Positions 37,056 to 46,837 are shown, counted from the stretch's first letter. The stretch: DNA of 64,000 bases from SZUA-320 sp963707875 (GCA_963707875.1 CAVPRU010000014.1:868001-932000); one strand, 5' to 3'. Notes: generated by a model not told the origin, from the letters alone. Translations and numbers: made by a program.

Positions 37056-39685
37056 GCCAGTCCCTCGAACGACTCTCCGCCGCCCTGGCTGACCGCTACC
37101 GCATCGAGCGGGAGGTGGGCCATGGCGGCATGGCCACGGTCTACTTGGCGGAGGACATCAAGCACAAGCGGAAGGTGGCCCTCAAGGTCCTCAAGCCCGA
37201 GTTGGCTGCCGTGCTCGGCGCCGAGCGGTTCGTCCAGGAGATCACCACCACTGCGGCGCTTCAGCATCCCCACATCCTCCCGCTGTTCGACTCCGGCACC
37301 GCTGACGGTTTCCTCTATTACGTCATGCCGTTCATCGATGGCGAGACGCTGCGAGACAAGCTCGACCGCGAGACCCAGCTCGGCATCGACGAGGCGGTCA
37401 AGATCGCGATCGAGGTGGCCGACGCCCTCGACTACGCCCACGGCCAGGGCGTCGTCCACCGGGACATCAAGCCCGAAAACATTCTGCTCCACAACGGCCG
37501 CCCGATGGTGGCCGACTTCGGGATCGCCCTGGCGCTGAGTGCCGCGGCCGGGGGCCGGATGACCGAGACCGGACTCAGTCTCGGGACCCCGTACTACATG
37601 AGCCCCGAGCAGGCCACCGCCGAGAAGGAGATCTCGGCCCGATCGGATGTCTACTCGCTTGGCAGCGTGCTCTACGAGATGCTGGCCGGCCAGCCACCAC
37701 ACCTCGGCGGTTCGGCTCAGCAGATCATCATGAAGATCATCGCCGAGCCCGTGCCCCCCGTGACGACGCTCCGGAAGTCGGTGCCGCTGAATGTGGCCGC
37801 CGCCACGGCCAAGTCGCTTGAGAAACTCCCGGCCGACCGGTTTGCCAGTGCCAAGGCGTTCGGCGAGGCGCTCGCCAATCCAGCCTTCACAACCGGTGCC
37901 GCGGGACTCGACTCCGTGGCCCCGATGCGCGCAGCGGGTTGGCGTGCCCGGGCTGCCGTGCCGCTGATTGGCGTCACGGTTGCGTTACTGGGCCTGGCAC
38001 TCTGGGGTTGGCTCCGGCCGCCCGCGGATGCCGGACTGTTCAGCCGGTTTTCCATTCCGGTACAGACCGGAATAGGCATCGGGGGTGTGGGCATCTCTCC
38101 GGATGGCGGCCAGATCATCTATCAAGACGTGTCTGAGGGACTGCTCCTCAGACGCCGTGAGTCACTGGATGCGCATCGGATCAAGGGTATCAAGGGTCCC
38201 GCCTGGTCGCCGTTCTTTTCACCCGACGGCAGATCGATCGGCTATGACACGGGGTTCCCGGGTTCATTGATGGTGGTCTCCATCGATGGCGGTACCCCCC
38301 GCGTCCTGGTCGCAGACTCCTCAGCCGGGTTTGGCGGGTACTGGGGTGCGGATGGGACGATCTACTACACCTCCACCCGCGGGTCTCTGATGCGGGTGTC
38401 TGCTGCCGAAGGCACCCCGCAACTGGTCGCTACTCCCGACACCGCCCGCGGAGAGTACATGCTGGTCGGCCCCGACCTGCTGCCAGGCGGTCGCGCGGCC
38501 CTGGTCGTGGTCTATGGTTCTGGCTCGCCCCAGATCGGGGTGGTGGATTTCGCCACCGGATCCACCACGATTCTGACGCAAGGCATGCTGGCCCGCTTTG
38601 CGGCACCTGACCACCTGCTCATCGCACGGGAGACCGGTGAGCTGGCCGTGCTGCCGTTCGATCCCAAGCGGCTGTCTGTGACCGGCCCGGCGGTCTCTCT
38701 GGGTGACCGGGCCCGGATCGCCTGGGGAGGCTATACCTCGGCCCTGGCATTGTCCCAGGTCGGAGACCTGCTCTACCTGTCGCAGACCGACGATTCGGCC
38801 ACCCTGGTTCGGGTTGATCGCACCGGTGCCACCCAACCGGTCGATCCCGATTGGCGGGAGATGTTTTCCGGAATGGCCCTCTCGCCCGATGGGAAGCGGC
38901 TGGCCATCAGCAAGTACGTCGAGGGCCGGGATGAGACCTGGGTCAAGACCCTGGATCGGGGGCCCCTGAGCCGACTCGCCTTTGGGGGGAACCTCACCTA
39001 CCGCCCTGCCTGGTCACCCGATGGGCGTTCCATCACCTTCATCTCCGACCGGGACCTCACGGCTCCCTCGGGTGTGTACACCGTGCCTGCTGACGGCGGC
39101 GAGGCAGCCCTCATCTACCGTACCCAGGCGCCGGCGGACGAGGCGGAGTGGTCCCGCGACGGGAAGTGGCTGGTGGTGCGGATCGGGTCAGGCGGGGGTC
39201 GGGACCTGTACGCGGTGCGATGGGGTACCGACGAGCCACCCATCCCTATCGCCGTCACCCAGTTCGATGAGTATGCCCCGACGTTGTCACCCGACGGGCG
39301 GTTCATTGCCTATGTCTCGGCGGAATCGGGGCGCCCCGAAATCCACGTGCGTCCTTTTCCGAATGTCCAGAACGCCAGATGGCCGGTCTCGACCAACGGT
39401 GGCGCCGAACCAGTCTGGGCCCACAGCGGTCGTGAGCTGTTCTATCGAAGCGCAGCGAACGAACTGGTGGCCGTCCAGGTCGCCCCGGGGCCGGCTTTCC
39501 GATCCCTCGGTGAGCGGGTCCTGTTCTCCACCATCGACTTTCACACCGACGCCTTGCATCGGATGTACGAGGTCATGCCAGGGGACCAGAGCTTCCTGTT
39601 CGCGAAGCTGCGGTCAGGACAACAGGGCGCGATCGTGGTGGTGCAGAACTGGCGCAAGGCGCTGGTACAGGGCGGCATCCGTTGA
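37052..39685 (+). CDS. Ser/Thr protein kinase with TM helix and WD40/TolB-type propeller
   Basis: 877 residues, GTG start overlapping the previous kinase stop. Kinase motifs: 'GHGGMATVYLAEDIKHK', 'VALKVLKPEL', 'HRDIKPENILL', 'ADFGIALAL' and 'GTPYYMSPEQATA'. The TM helix lies near 310-325 ('LIGVTVALLGLALWGWL'). The outer propeller carries repeats such as 'GISPDGGQIIYQD', 'FFSPDGRSIGYD', 'LSPDGRFIAYVS' and 'EPVWAHSGRELFYRS'. It is a close paralog of the upstream kinase over its whole length. The pair arose by tandem duplication and is probably co-expressed. Confidence 0.92.
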   Translation: MSQSLERLSAALADRYRIEREVGHGGMATVYLAEDIKHKRKVALKVLKPELAAVLGAERFVQEITTTAALQHPHILPLFDSGTADGFLYYVMPFIDGETLRDKLDRETQLGIDEAVKIAIEVADALDYAHGQGVVHRDIKPENILLHNGRPMVADFGIALALSAAAGGRMTETGLSLGTPYYMSPEQATAEKEISARSDVYSLGSVLYEMLAGQPPHLGGSAQQIIMKIIAEPVPPVTTLRKSVPLNVAAATAKSLEKLPADRFASAKAFGEALANPAFTTGAAGLDSVAPMRAAGWRARAAVPLIGVTVALLGLALWGWLRPPADAGLFSRFSIPVQTGIGIGGVGISPDGGQIIYQDVSEGLLLRRRESLDAHRIKGIKGPAWSPFFSPDGRSIGYDTGFPGSLMVVSIDGGTPRVLVADSSAGFGGYWGADGTIYYTSTRGSLMRVSAAEGTPQLVATPDTARGEYMLVGPDLLPGGRAALVVVYGSGSPQIGVVDFATGSTTILTQGMLARFAAPDHLLIARETGELAVLPFDPKRLSVTGPAVSLGDRARIAWGGYTSALALSQVGDLLYLSQTDDSATLVRVDRTGATQPVDPDWREMFSGMALSPDGKRLAISKYVEGRDETWVKTLDRGPLSRLAFGGNLTYRPAWSPDGRSITFISDRDLTAPSGVYTVPADGGEAALIYRTQAPADEAEWSRDGKWLVVRIGSGGGRDLYAVRWGTDEPPIPIAVTQFDEYAPTLSPDGRFIAYVSAESGRPEIHVRPFPNVQNARWPVSTNGGAEPVWAHSGRELFYRSAANELVAVQVAPGPAFRSLGERVLFSTIDFHTDALHRMYEVMPGDQSFLFAKLRSGQQGAIVVVQNWRKALVQGGIR

Positions 39686-39697
39686 CCGGAGGACCAG

Positions 39698-41159
39698 CTG
39701 CGGTCGATCACTAAGGGCGCCGCCGCGTTGGTGCTGATCACGGGGCTGCTCGCCGTGCCTTGGCCCCAGCGGTGCCGTTGCCCCCGCCCCGCCCCAGGGC
39801 GGGGCCTTTGCGTGGCAGAGTGATTCGCTCTGGCTGGCGCTGGAACAGCAGTATCGCACGGCCCGGAACACCGGCTGCACGTCGCTCGGCCCGGACATCG
39901 GGAAGGGACTCGAGCTTATTGGCCGCCTCATTGATGGCCTGAATGGGGAACAGGTCATCCCACCGGAGGCTCCCCAGCTCGACTCCCTGGAAACCGCCTG
40001 GTTCGCCGCCACCCCACTGGTGGCCGCCTGCCCCGATCACCAGGCCAGGTACACCGCCCTGTATCGTGACCTCCGAACCGCCATCAAGGAGCAGTCGCGC
40101 CACTGGGACGTGACTTCGCGCCCCGCCCGCGACCGGCTCTATCGCGCCCTGTACGGCTCCCGGGCCGCGCTGGAGGAAGTGCTGCTTCAACACCCTGACC
40201 GGATGGTTCCGCTCCTCCTTGGCGTCGATGCACCGTCAGCCACCCCATCAACGTTGGTGGAAGGTGTCCGGATTCACTCAGGCGATATCCTCGTCTCCCG
40301 CGGCGGTGCCCCCACGTCCGCGCTTATCGCCAGAGGCAACGACTACCCCGGCAACTTCTCCCACGTGGCTCTGGTGCATGTCGACAGCAACGGCACCGCC
40401 TCCACCATCGAGGCGCACATCGAAGCCGGGGTGGCGATCGCCGCCGCCGAGCAGTACCTGAGGGACAAGAAGCTCCGGGTCATGGTCCTCCGGCCCCGCG
40501 CGGACCTTCCGGCCCTGGTGGCGGACCCGATGCTTCCCCATCGCGCCGCGACTGCCGCCATCGAGCGAGTCCGGGCCGGGCACATTCCGTACGACTTTGC
40601 GATGGACTACCACGACCCCTCCCGGCTCTTCTGTTCCGAGGTGGCGTCGTCGGCCTACCACGGCCTCGGCGTCACCCTGTGGACCGGCCTCTCGACCCTC
40701 TCGGCGGAGGGGCTCCGCCGGTGGCTGGGATCGTTCGGGGTCACCCACTTCGAGACCCAGGAGCCCTCGGACCTGGAGTACGATCCGCAACTGGTGGTGG
40801 TGGCCGAGTGGCACGGTCCCGAAACCCTTCGGGACGACCACATCGACAATGCGGTGATTGATGCGATGCTGGAAGGCGCCGAACGTGGGGACGAGCTGAG
40901 CTACGCGTGGTACCAGCTGCCGGCGGCACGGATCCTCAAAGCCTGGAGCTGGATCAAGGTGCGGCTGGGGGGCGTGGGTCCGGTACCGGAAGGGATGTCG
41001 GCCGCGTCGGCGCTCCGAAACAAGGTCTTCAGCGCCCGCCAGAAGGCACTCGCCGCCCGGGTCCGATCTGCGGCCGATACCTTCCGTGTGCGGGAAGGGT
41101 ATCCGGCACCCTACTGGCGCCTGCTCGACCTTGCCCGGGACGCCATCTCCGGCCGCTGA
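39698..41159 (+). CDS. YiiX/YebB-like papain-fold (NlpC/P60 superfamily) protein
   Basis: The intact frame gives 'HSGDILVSRGGAPTSALIA', 'PGNFSHVALVHVD' and 'SRLFCSEVASSAYHGLG', matching the permuted papain-like YiiX group with its conserved His and Cys. The frame stays similar-looking upstream of the GTG at 40020 ('FAWQSDSLWLALEQQYRTAR'), back to about 39,770. Before that a signal-peptide-like 'GAAALVLITGLLAVPWPQ' lies one frame away from about 39,698 behind GGAGG, without an ATG. So the real gene probably starts near 39,698 with an indel near 39,765. Likely an exported amidase or peptidase; substrate unknown. C-terminal ~120 residues are helical. Confidence 0.65.
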
Positions 41160-41220
41160 AGCCTGCTTCCCTCGCCAGCGATCCTGCCCAAGCCTACTTC
41201 CCTTGCCAGCGATCCTTCGG
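41159..41220. repeat. Imperfect 31-bp tandem duplication
   Basis: 41159-41189 and 41190-41220 are adjacent direct copies, identical at 25 of the first 27 bases. The second copy contains the stop and last codons of the convergent hydrolase gene; the first lies between the two genes. It looks like a recent local duplication at a convergent gene junction. No function is evident. Confidence 0.7.
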
Positions 41221-42165
41221 TTCCAGCACCGATCGCGGCCCAGCTCCGTTCAGCCAGGCGCGCGCCGCGGCGTCCTGTCGGAGGGTGGCGTCCAAGAAGG
41301 CGGTGCTGATCGCGAGAATGGCCGGGTGGTGATTCGGATTCCGCTGCTCCTTGTCCCCTGGCAGCGGCCGGTCGGTAAACACCGAGTGTTCGGCGTCCCA
41401 GAGAACCAGTTCGAAATGCCCTCCGCCGGCCGGGAGGCCGGGAAAGACGGCGAGCCGGGACGTCGTGTCAGACTGGCCAATAGGGGACACATCCCTGGTA
41501 CCGGTCATCAACAGCCAGGGAATCGCCACCTTGCCAAAGGCGTCGGCCGGATCGCCACGCCGAGGAGAACTCGGACTGAACATGATGGCCGAGCGGATCC
41601 GCCGATCGGTCGAGTTGCGCTTCCCGGGGAGGACTTGCCCGCTCACCCCCTGGGTGGTAAGCGCACCGAAGGAATGACCCGACATCCCGATCCGCGCCGG
41701 ATCGATGCGACCCGACAAGGGGTGGCCGGCAGTGCGGTTCCACTTGAGAACCTGGTCGAGCACGGCCCCGACGTCGTCTATCCGGTCAATCAGGTTCTCG
41801 GCGTTGGCCGCCTTCTGCATCGCCCGCATGACCTGTCCCGGACGCAGCCCCTTCCATACCGATTCATCACTGCCTGGGTGCTGAAGGAAGACCGCGAGAT
41901 AACCCCGGGCTGCCCAGTGCTGGCCGAGGAACGCCGAGCCGGTCCGCGCCCCACCCAGCCCGTGGCTGAAAAGCACCATCGGCGCCGGCCCGCTCGCGGC
42001 GGGAAGGTACACCAGGACCGGGAGCTCACGGTTCCGGGTCGCGTCGTGGAAGGTGAGGTCCACCGTGGTAACGTTGCCCTGACCCACCACCGTCGGGTCG
42101 TAGCGCGTCTGCCCGGTCACCGGGGTGGCCAGGAGCAGGAGGGGCCACCAGAGGAATCTGGACAT
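41194..42165 (-). CDS. Secreted alpha/beta hydrolase (PAF-acetylhydrolase/dienelactone-hydrolase-like)
   Basis: 323 residues from the ATG at 42165 (GGAGAG site). A signal peptide ends '...ATPVTGQ'. Visible features are the oxyanion loop 'LFSHGLGGARTG', nucleophile elbow 'GMSGHSFGALT', an acidic region 'MTGTRDVSPIG' and the C-terminal 'GGGHFELVLWDAEHSVF' with candidate catalytic His. It is probably a periplasmic esterase; the natural ester is unknown. Upstream codons in the same frame lack a ribosome site, so the longer start at 42447 is rejected. Confidence 0.8.
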   Translation of the reverse strand: MSRFLWWPLLLLATPVTGQTRYDPTVVGQGNVTTVDLTFHDATRNRELPVLVYLPAASGPAPMVLFSHGLGGARTGSAFLGQHWAARGYLAVFLQHPGSDESVWKGLRPGQVMRAMQKAANAENLIDRIDDVGAVLDQVLKWNRTAGHPLSGRIDPARIGMSGHSFGALTTQGVSGQVLPGKRNSTDRRIRSAIMFSPSSPRRGDPADAFGKVAIPWLLMTGTRDVSPIGQSDTTSRLAVFPGLPAGGGHFELVLWDAEHSVFTDRPLPGDKEQRNPNHHPAILAISTAFLDATLRQDAAARAWLNGAGPRSVLEPKDRWQGK

Positions 42166-42304
42166 GTTGTACTCTCCGCGGATGGGTGGGTGAAGAGTCC
42201 GAGCCGGTCGTTCCCAATTGCACAGACGATCCGGAAGATAGGGACATCTGACCCCTGTGACCGGGATCACAGCGCCGTTGCTCCCACCAGCATGAGGTTC
42301 CAGG

Positions 42305-43027
42305 ATGAGATGGAGTCGTCGCGCCACGCTGCTGGCCATGGCCGGCTTCCTGGTCAGCTGCACCAGCCTGACGGGCGACGACGACCCCTCCCCGCTGACG
42401 CCTCCCCCTCCGCCACAACCGCCCGCGCCCGCTCCGGTATATCGCATCGCCGGCCCACCCTACGGCCTCCTGCTTGGAGGACAGTTTCCGCTCGCCCTCC
42501 TCGACCAGAAAGACCAGGCGGTCGAAGCCACCTGGATGGTGGCGGATACCCTTCAGGGGTCAGTCACCGACACCGGGCTGCTCCAGGCGTGTTGGGGAGT
42601 TCCCAGTATCGTGGTCAGCGCGAGCCCCAGGGCCCTCCCGACCATCGTCGTGACCGCCAGCTACGCCGTCATCTACCGAGGTCACGCCGAAGCCTCCATC
42701 CGGTCCATCCTCCGGGCTGATGGCGGTGCCGTGGATCTTCAGCATGTGGATGGCGACGTGGACCTGGTGATGGCGGCGGGGCCGCTCCCGTGCCGTGACA
42801 TTGGCTCCCTCAGACTGGAACTGGTGAACCCGGCCAGCAACACGATCATCGGGATCATCAAGGCAGTAGAGTTCAGCCCTGCCCGTCACGAGGTGGCGGA
42901 CCACCAGTTCCGGTGGCAGACGACCGCTGTTCCCAACGGCCACTACCTGGTCCAGCCAGTCGCCAGCATCGTGGGATTCACCCCCCGGGTCGGCCTCCCC
43001 ATCCCGATCCAGATCAGCAACCCGTAG
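42305..43027 (+). CDS. Putative lipoprotein with proline-rich linker
   Basis: 240 residues. A signal with lipobox 'GFLVSC' (Cys near 19) is followed by an acidic and Pro-rich linker ('PLTPPPPPQPPAPAP') that would space the domain from the membrane. An Ig-like beta domain follows ('GQFPLALLDQKDQAVEATWM', 'VSASPRALPTIVVTASY') and then a second beta segment. The pattern suggests bacterial Ig-like folds, but no family is certain. It is divergent from the hydrolase gene with a 139-base spacer in which I see no clear promoter. Confidence 0.65.
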   Translation: MRWSRRATLLAMAGFLVSCTSLTGDDDPSPLTPPPPPQPPAPAPVYRIAGPPYGLLLGGQFPLALLDQKDQAVEATWMVADTLQGSVTDTGLLQACWGVPSIVVSASPRALPTIVVTASYAVIYRGHAEASIRSILRADGGAVDLQHVDGDVDLVMAAGPLPCRDIGSLRLELVNPASNTIIGIIKAVEFSPARHEVADHQFRWQTTAVPNGHYLVQPVASIVGFTPRVGLPIPIQISNP

Positions 43028-43069
43028 GGTCGGGACGGAGCCGCCGGTCGCCCCGTTATCCTTCACCAC

Positions 43070-44107
43070 ATGTCCAAGGTCCTTCCCGGTCGTCTGAGTG
43101 ACCTGCACGTCCTCCGGTTCGAACCGCTGGCCACCCCGGCCTCGGTTCTGGGGGAAGTGCAGATGACTGATGCCGCGGCGGCCACCGTGGAAGCGGGACG
43201 GCAGGAACTCCGCAACGCCATGGCGGGTCGGGATGACCGGCTGGTGGTCATCGCGGGCCCCTGCTCCATTCACGCGGCCGACAGCGCCCTGGAGTATGCC
43301 CGTCGGCTGACGGCGCTCCGGGACACCTGCGCCGACCGGTTGATCGTGGTGATGCGGGCCTACTTCGAGAAGCCCCGGACAACCGTTGGTTGGAAGGGGT
43401 TGATCTACGATCCGACGCGGGACGAGTCGTACGATGTGAACCGGGGCCTCCGGGAGGCACGCCGCATCCTGCTGGAGATCAACTCGATGGGGCTCCCCTG
43501 CGCCACCGAGTTCCTCGACCCGATCGTTCCGCAGTACACCGCCGACCTGGTGGCCTGGGCGGCCATCGGCGCCAGAACCACCGAGAGCCAGACCCATCGT
43601 CAGCTGGCCAGCGGGCTCTCGATGCCGGTCGGGTTCAAGAACTCCACCGACGGGAGTCTCCAGCCGGCCCTGGACGCAATGACCGCTGCGCTCCGGCCCC
43701 AGGCCTTTCTCGGGATCGACCCCGAAGGCCAGACGAGCATTGTCCACACCAGCGGCAACCCCGACGTCCACCTGGTCCTCCGGGGCGGGGCCTCGGGCCC
43801 CAACTTCTCCAGCGCCGCGGTCGCCGAAGCGCGGAGTCTGCTGGAAAAAGTCAGCGCCCAACCTCGGGCGCTGATGGTGGATTGCAGCCATGACAACAGC
43901 GGGAAGGACTTCCGTCGACAGCCCGAGGTCTGTGCCGCCCTGGCAGCCCGGGTCCGCAACGGTGAACCCGGGCTCCTCGGCCTGATGCTGGAGAGCCACC
44001 TGGTGGAGGGGCGCCAGCCGATCGGCCCCGATCTGGTCTATGGCCAGTCGATCACCGACGGGTGCATCGGCTGGGATCAGACCGAGGATCTCCTGCGACG
44101 GATCTGA
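43070..44107 (+). CDS. aroG: 3-deoxy-7-phosphoheptulonate synthase (DAHP synthase, class I)
   Basis: 345 residues. First step of the shikimate pathway: phosphoenolpyruvate plus erythrose 4-phosphate gives DAHP. Diagnostic motifs: 'IAGPCSIH', 'RAYFEKPRTTVGWKG', 'PCATEFLDP', 'GARTTESQTHRQLASG', 'FKNSTDGS' and 'DCSHDNSGKDF', with 'LMLESHLVEG' near the C-terminus. Length and motifs match the AroF/G/H type of Escherichia coli, whose members are feedback-inhibited by an aromatic amino acid; which effector applies here cannot be read. It stands alone, 42 bases after the lipoprotein gene. Confidence 0.93.
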   Translation: MSKVLPGRLSDLHVLRFEPLATPASVLGEVQMTDAAAATVEAGRQELRNAMAGRDDRLVVIAGPCSIHAADSALEYARRLTALRDTCADRLIVVMRAYFEKPRTTVGWKGLIYDPTRDESYDVNRGLREARRILLEINSMGLPCATEFLDPIVPQYTADLVAWAAIGARTTESQTHRQLASGLSMPVGFKNSTDGSLQPALDAMTAALRPQAFLGIDPEGQTSIVHTSGNPDVHLVLRGGASGPNFSSAAVAEARSLLEKVSAQPRALMVDCSHDNSGKDFRRQPEVCAALAARVRNGEPGLLGLMLESHLVEGRQPIGPDLVYGQSITDGCIGWDQTEDLLRRI

Positions 44108-44113
44108 CGGCCG

Positions 44114-44911
44114 TCAGTAGGGGGCGGCCGCGCCTGTCAATCCCGAAAACCGGAACGAGTAACTCTGGGCGGTGCTGTCATACTCCGCGCGGAACGTGCC
44201 GGGGTATTTCCCGGTGGTTGGCCATCCCGGGACCGTCGGGACGGTGACATCAAAACTCGCCCGCTGATTGAGCTTGGCCGCGGTGATCATCGGCTCGATG
44301 AAGATCGGCTGGCCCACGTTGTAGCCCACCACCATGGTCCCCTCGAAGATTTCGGTCGAGGTCATCTCGGCCTCCGGCAGGGAATGCATCCCCATCTTGG
44401 GAACGCAGAGCCCGAGCAGCATGCCAATCCCGGGAATGTCCACGTCGGGAAGAGCATAGGACGCCGGCAAGGCCGTCGGCTTGGTGGTATCGACACAGTC
44501 GATGGCATCGGTCTCGGCAGGAGAGATCCGGTAGAAATGGAAATCGAAGTGCGGCGTCAGGTAGGCACCCGGCGGATGGCCATGGGCCTCCCAGAAGACT
44601 GTCAACATCTGGAATCCCGTCGCGGTCTGGACCTCGGCCGGAAGCGCGAGTCGAGCCTGGGCCACGGGCGGCCATGCCATCTCCATCTCGGCAGGGGCGT
44701 TCGCGACCAGGCCGATCGGAACGGTCGCTCCGAAGGCCACGACGTCAGCTCCGAGGGTCTCTCCCCAGGTACAGACCTCGGCCCCGTAGACGGTGGCACA
44801 CTCGCCCTGAACAACGGCTTCGACGGGAGGAGGGGGCGCGCACCCCACCGCCAGGAAGGTGAGGCCCGCCAGACTGGGGACCAGCTTGTCACGAAAGACA
44901 CGGTGGATCAT
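44114..44911 (-). CDS. Exported hypothetical protein, probable lipoprotein
   Basis: 265 residues from the ATG at 44911 (GGAG site). The signal has lipobox-like 'FLAVGC' followed by a Pro-rich stretch 'APPPPVEA'. The mature protein has 'ATVYGAEVCTWGETLG', 'MLTVFWEAHGHPPGAY', 'PHFDFHFYRIS' and 'VPKMGMHSLPE'. The His-rich 'PHFDFHFY' element recurs in small exported proteins of unknown function and could bind metal. The 6-base gap to the convergent DAHP synthase stop leaves no room for a separate terminator. Function unknown. Confidence 0.65.
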   Translation of the reverse strand: MIHRVFRDKLVPSLAGLTFLAVGCAPPPPVEAVVQGECATVYGAEVCTWGETLGADVVAFGATVPIGLVANAPAEMEMAWPPVAQARLALPAEVQTATGFQMLTVFWEAHGHPPGAYLTPHFDFHFYRISPAETDAIDCVDTTKPTALPASYALPDVDIPGIGMLLGLCVPKMGMHSLPEAEMTSTEIFEGTMVVGYNVGQPIFIEPMITAAKLNQRASFDVTVPTVPGWPTTGKYPGTFRAEYDSTAQSYSFRFSGLTGAAAPY

Positions 44912-44980
44912 TGAGGGCTCCAAATGAGAGTGGGGACGCGCCAACATTACGCCCTGCGTCCCCGGTTGGCAAGACGATGG

Positions 44981-46837
44981 CTACCGGACCCTCAGAACGC
45001 GCTGATAGAAGGACGTCGAAGGGCCGGACGGAGCGCTCAGCAGATAGTCCCCCGGGGCCGTCGGAGTGAACTCGGCGTCGAAGGTCTCCCCGACGAAGAT
45101 CCGGAACGCCGCGGGTCGCGGCACCGCCCGGTGAGGAGGGAGGTCGGCTCCGTCCTTGGCCAGCATCCTCCACTCGACCAGCTTCCCGTCGCGGGTGATC
45201 CGCCACCCGAAGTTCCCTGCCGGGGCAATGTTGATGAACCGGAGCCGGTAGGTCGCTCCCATAGTCAGGTCCACCGGCGGCTCCCCAGCCACTCCATTGA
45301 CCACCATCGGGGGATCTGATCTCCGGTTGAGACCACCAGTTCCATCCCATCCACCGACAAAGAGCAGGTCGTGAACCGGGTCGAACACCTCTCCGGGCGG
45401 CAGCACGATCAGCGGCCCGTAGAGGCCTGAGGTCAACTGCTCGATGTCGTTGAGGTGGGTGTGGTAGATGAAGGTCCCGGCCCGCTTGGTGGTCAGATGC
45501 ACCGTGAGGGAGTCGCCCGGCTGGATCGGAGCGGCGACTCTGTTCCCGCCCCCACTCCACCCCGGCACTCCGTCGGACCAGCTCTCCAGCTCCAGCCCAT
45601 GCCAGTGGATCGAGGTCGCCTCGGGCAGCGAGTTGTGCACCGTCACGTCGGCCGGCCGGCCCTGGGTCAGGATCAGCGGTTCTCCCGGCACCTGGAATCG
45701 GCGGGCCGGAGGCTCGCGGCCATCGGAAGAGACCACAAAACTCATCGCCCTCGGCGCGGCCCCAGGCGGTGGACCCTCCCTGATCCAGACGGACACCTTG
45801 CGTGGGTTGATCCAGGGAATCGGGAGCTGTCCCGGTCTAGGCGCCACCGTGATCCCCATGACGAGACCGGCCATGTGCTGGCCGAGGTCACCGGAGAGCA
45901 GGGCGTGGTGGCCATCGGCGGGGGGCTCGAGCTGGGCCTCGGGAATGACGTGGAACGACAGGTGACAGTGGAACAGCCAGTTGCCGACCTGTTCCGGCAC
46001 CCAGGTCATGGCCATCGTGTTCCGGGGAAACAACGTCTCGGTCACCGCCAGCCGTTGCTGCGCGGCGGAGTAGCTCGTGTCTACCTGTCCGTCGCCCCGG
46101 GAGAGGACGGAAAAGAAGAACCCATGCAGGTGCATGGGATGGTTGCGCTCGCTGCCGTTGAGCACCCGCCAGCGGATCGTATCACCCACCATCGCGGCGA
46201 CCCGTTCGGTCTGCGGCCAGGACTTCCCGTTGATGGTCAGGGCCTCGCGGGAGCTGGAATCGGTCTCCTCAGACCAGATGTTGATGACCCAGATCCGGTC
46301 GTCGGTGCGGGCGCCCGGTGGATCGACGATCAGCGCACCGGCCAGTTGTTCCGCCTCACCATGGACCACCCCAACCATCGCGGCATAGAGGAAGGTGCCG
46401 GCCTGGTCGACCCGGAAGGTGAACTCCCGGACCTGGCCGGGAGCGACCCCGAGCGAGTCCGCCCCCACGACCGGACGGGACTGGAAACCCAGCAGGGTAA
46501 CCGTCGAGTCGGGGAGGGCGTTGCGGACGGTGATCCGCAGCTCGGTCCCGGCCGGAACCCGGATCAGCGGTCCCGGGACTTGGGGGGCCTTGCCCTCCTC
46601 CGCGAAAACCGGCACCTCGGTGAACGGCCCGCCAACCTCGTTGGGATACCAGCGCGCCATGGTCACGACGAGCCGCAGGGTCAGGACTCCGTCGGTCAGG
46701 ACGCCGGCCGGCGCCCGATTGTCGTTGGCCTCAACGATTGGCAGGTCTCGGCCCCGGGAGATCGGGGCTGGCCCTGGGGTGGGGGCCGCCGCGCACAGGC
46801 CAGCCGCCACCATCGGAAGGAGGATCCGCACACGCAC
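44981..46837 (-). CDS. Multicopper oxidase with non-standard motif order
   Basis: 618 residues with a signal peptide. All four copper motifs are present: 'NHPMHLHGFFF' (about 235), 'FHCHLSFHVIPEAQL' (about 293), 'SIHWHGLELES' (about 425) and 'YHTHLND' (about 475). In laccase-type enzymes the HxHG and HTH motifs come first and HPxHLHG/HCH last; here the pairs are swapped. An N-terminal cupredoxin domain (about 60-190) has lost its copper ligands ('TVTLLGF', 'YAAMVG'). The protein therefore looks circularly permuted or built from four cupredoxin domains. It probably oxidises a small phenolic or metal ion with O2 in the periplasm. Confidence 0.85.
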   Translation of the reverse strand: MRVRILLPMVAAGLCAAAPTPGPAPISRGRDLPIVEANDNRAPAGVLTDGVLTLRLVVTMARWYPNEVGGPFTEVPVFAEEGKAPQVPGPLIRVPAGTELRITVRNALPDSTVTLLGFQSRPVVGADSLGVAPGQVREFTFRVDQAGTFLYAAMVGVVHGEAEQLAGALIVDPPGARTDDRIWVINIWSEETDSSSREALTINGKSWPQTERVAAMVGDTIRWRVLNGSERNHPMHLHGFFFSVLSRGDGQVDTSYSAAQQRLAVTETLFPRNTMAMTWVPEQVGNWLFHCHLSFHVIPEAQLEPPADGHHALLSGDLGQHMAGLVMGITVAPRPGQLPIPWINPRKVSVWIREGPPPGAAPRAMSFVVSSDGREPPARRFQVPGEPLILTQGRPADVTVHNSLPEATSIHWHGLELESWSDGVPGWSGGGNRVAAPIQPGDSLTVHLTTKRAGTFIYHTHLNDIEQLTSGLYGPLIVLPPGEVFDPVHDLLFVGGWDGTGGLNRRSDPPMVVNGVAGEPPVDLTMGATYRLRFINIAPAGNFGWRITRDGKLVEWRMLAKDGADLPPHRAVPRPAAFRIFVGETFDAEFTPTAPGDYLLSAPSGPSTSFYQRVLRVR

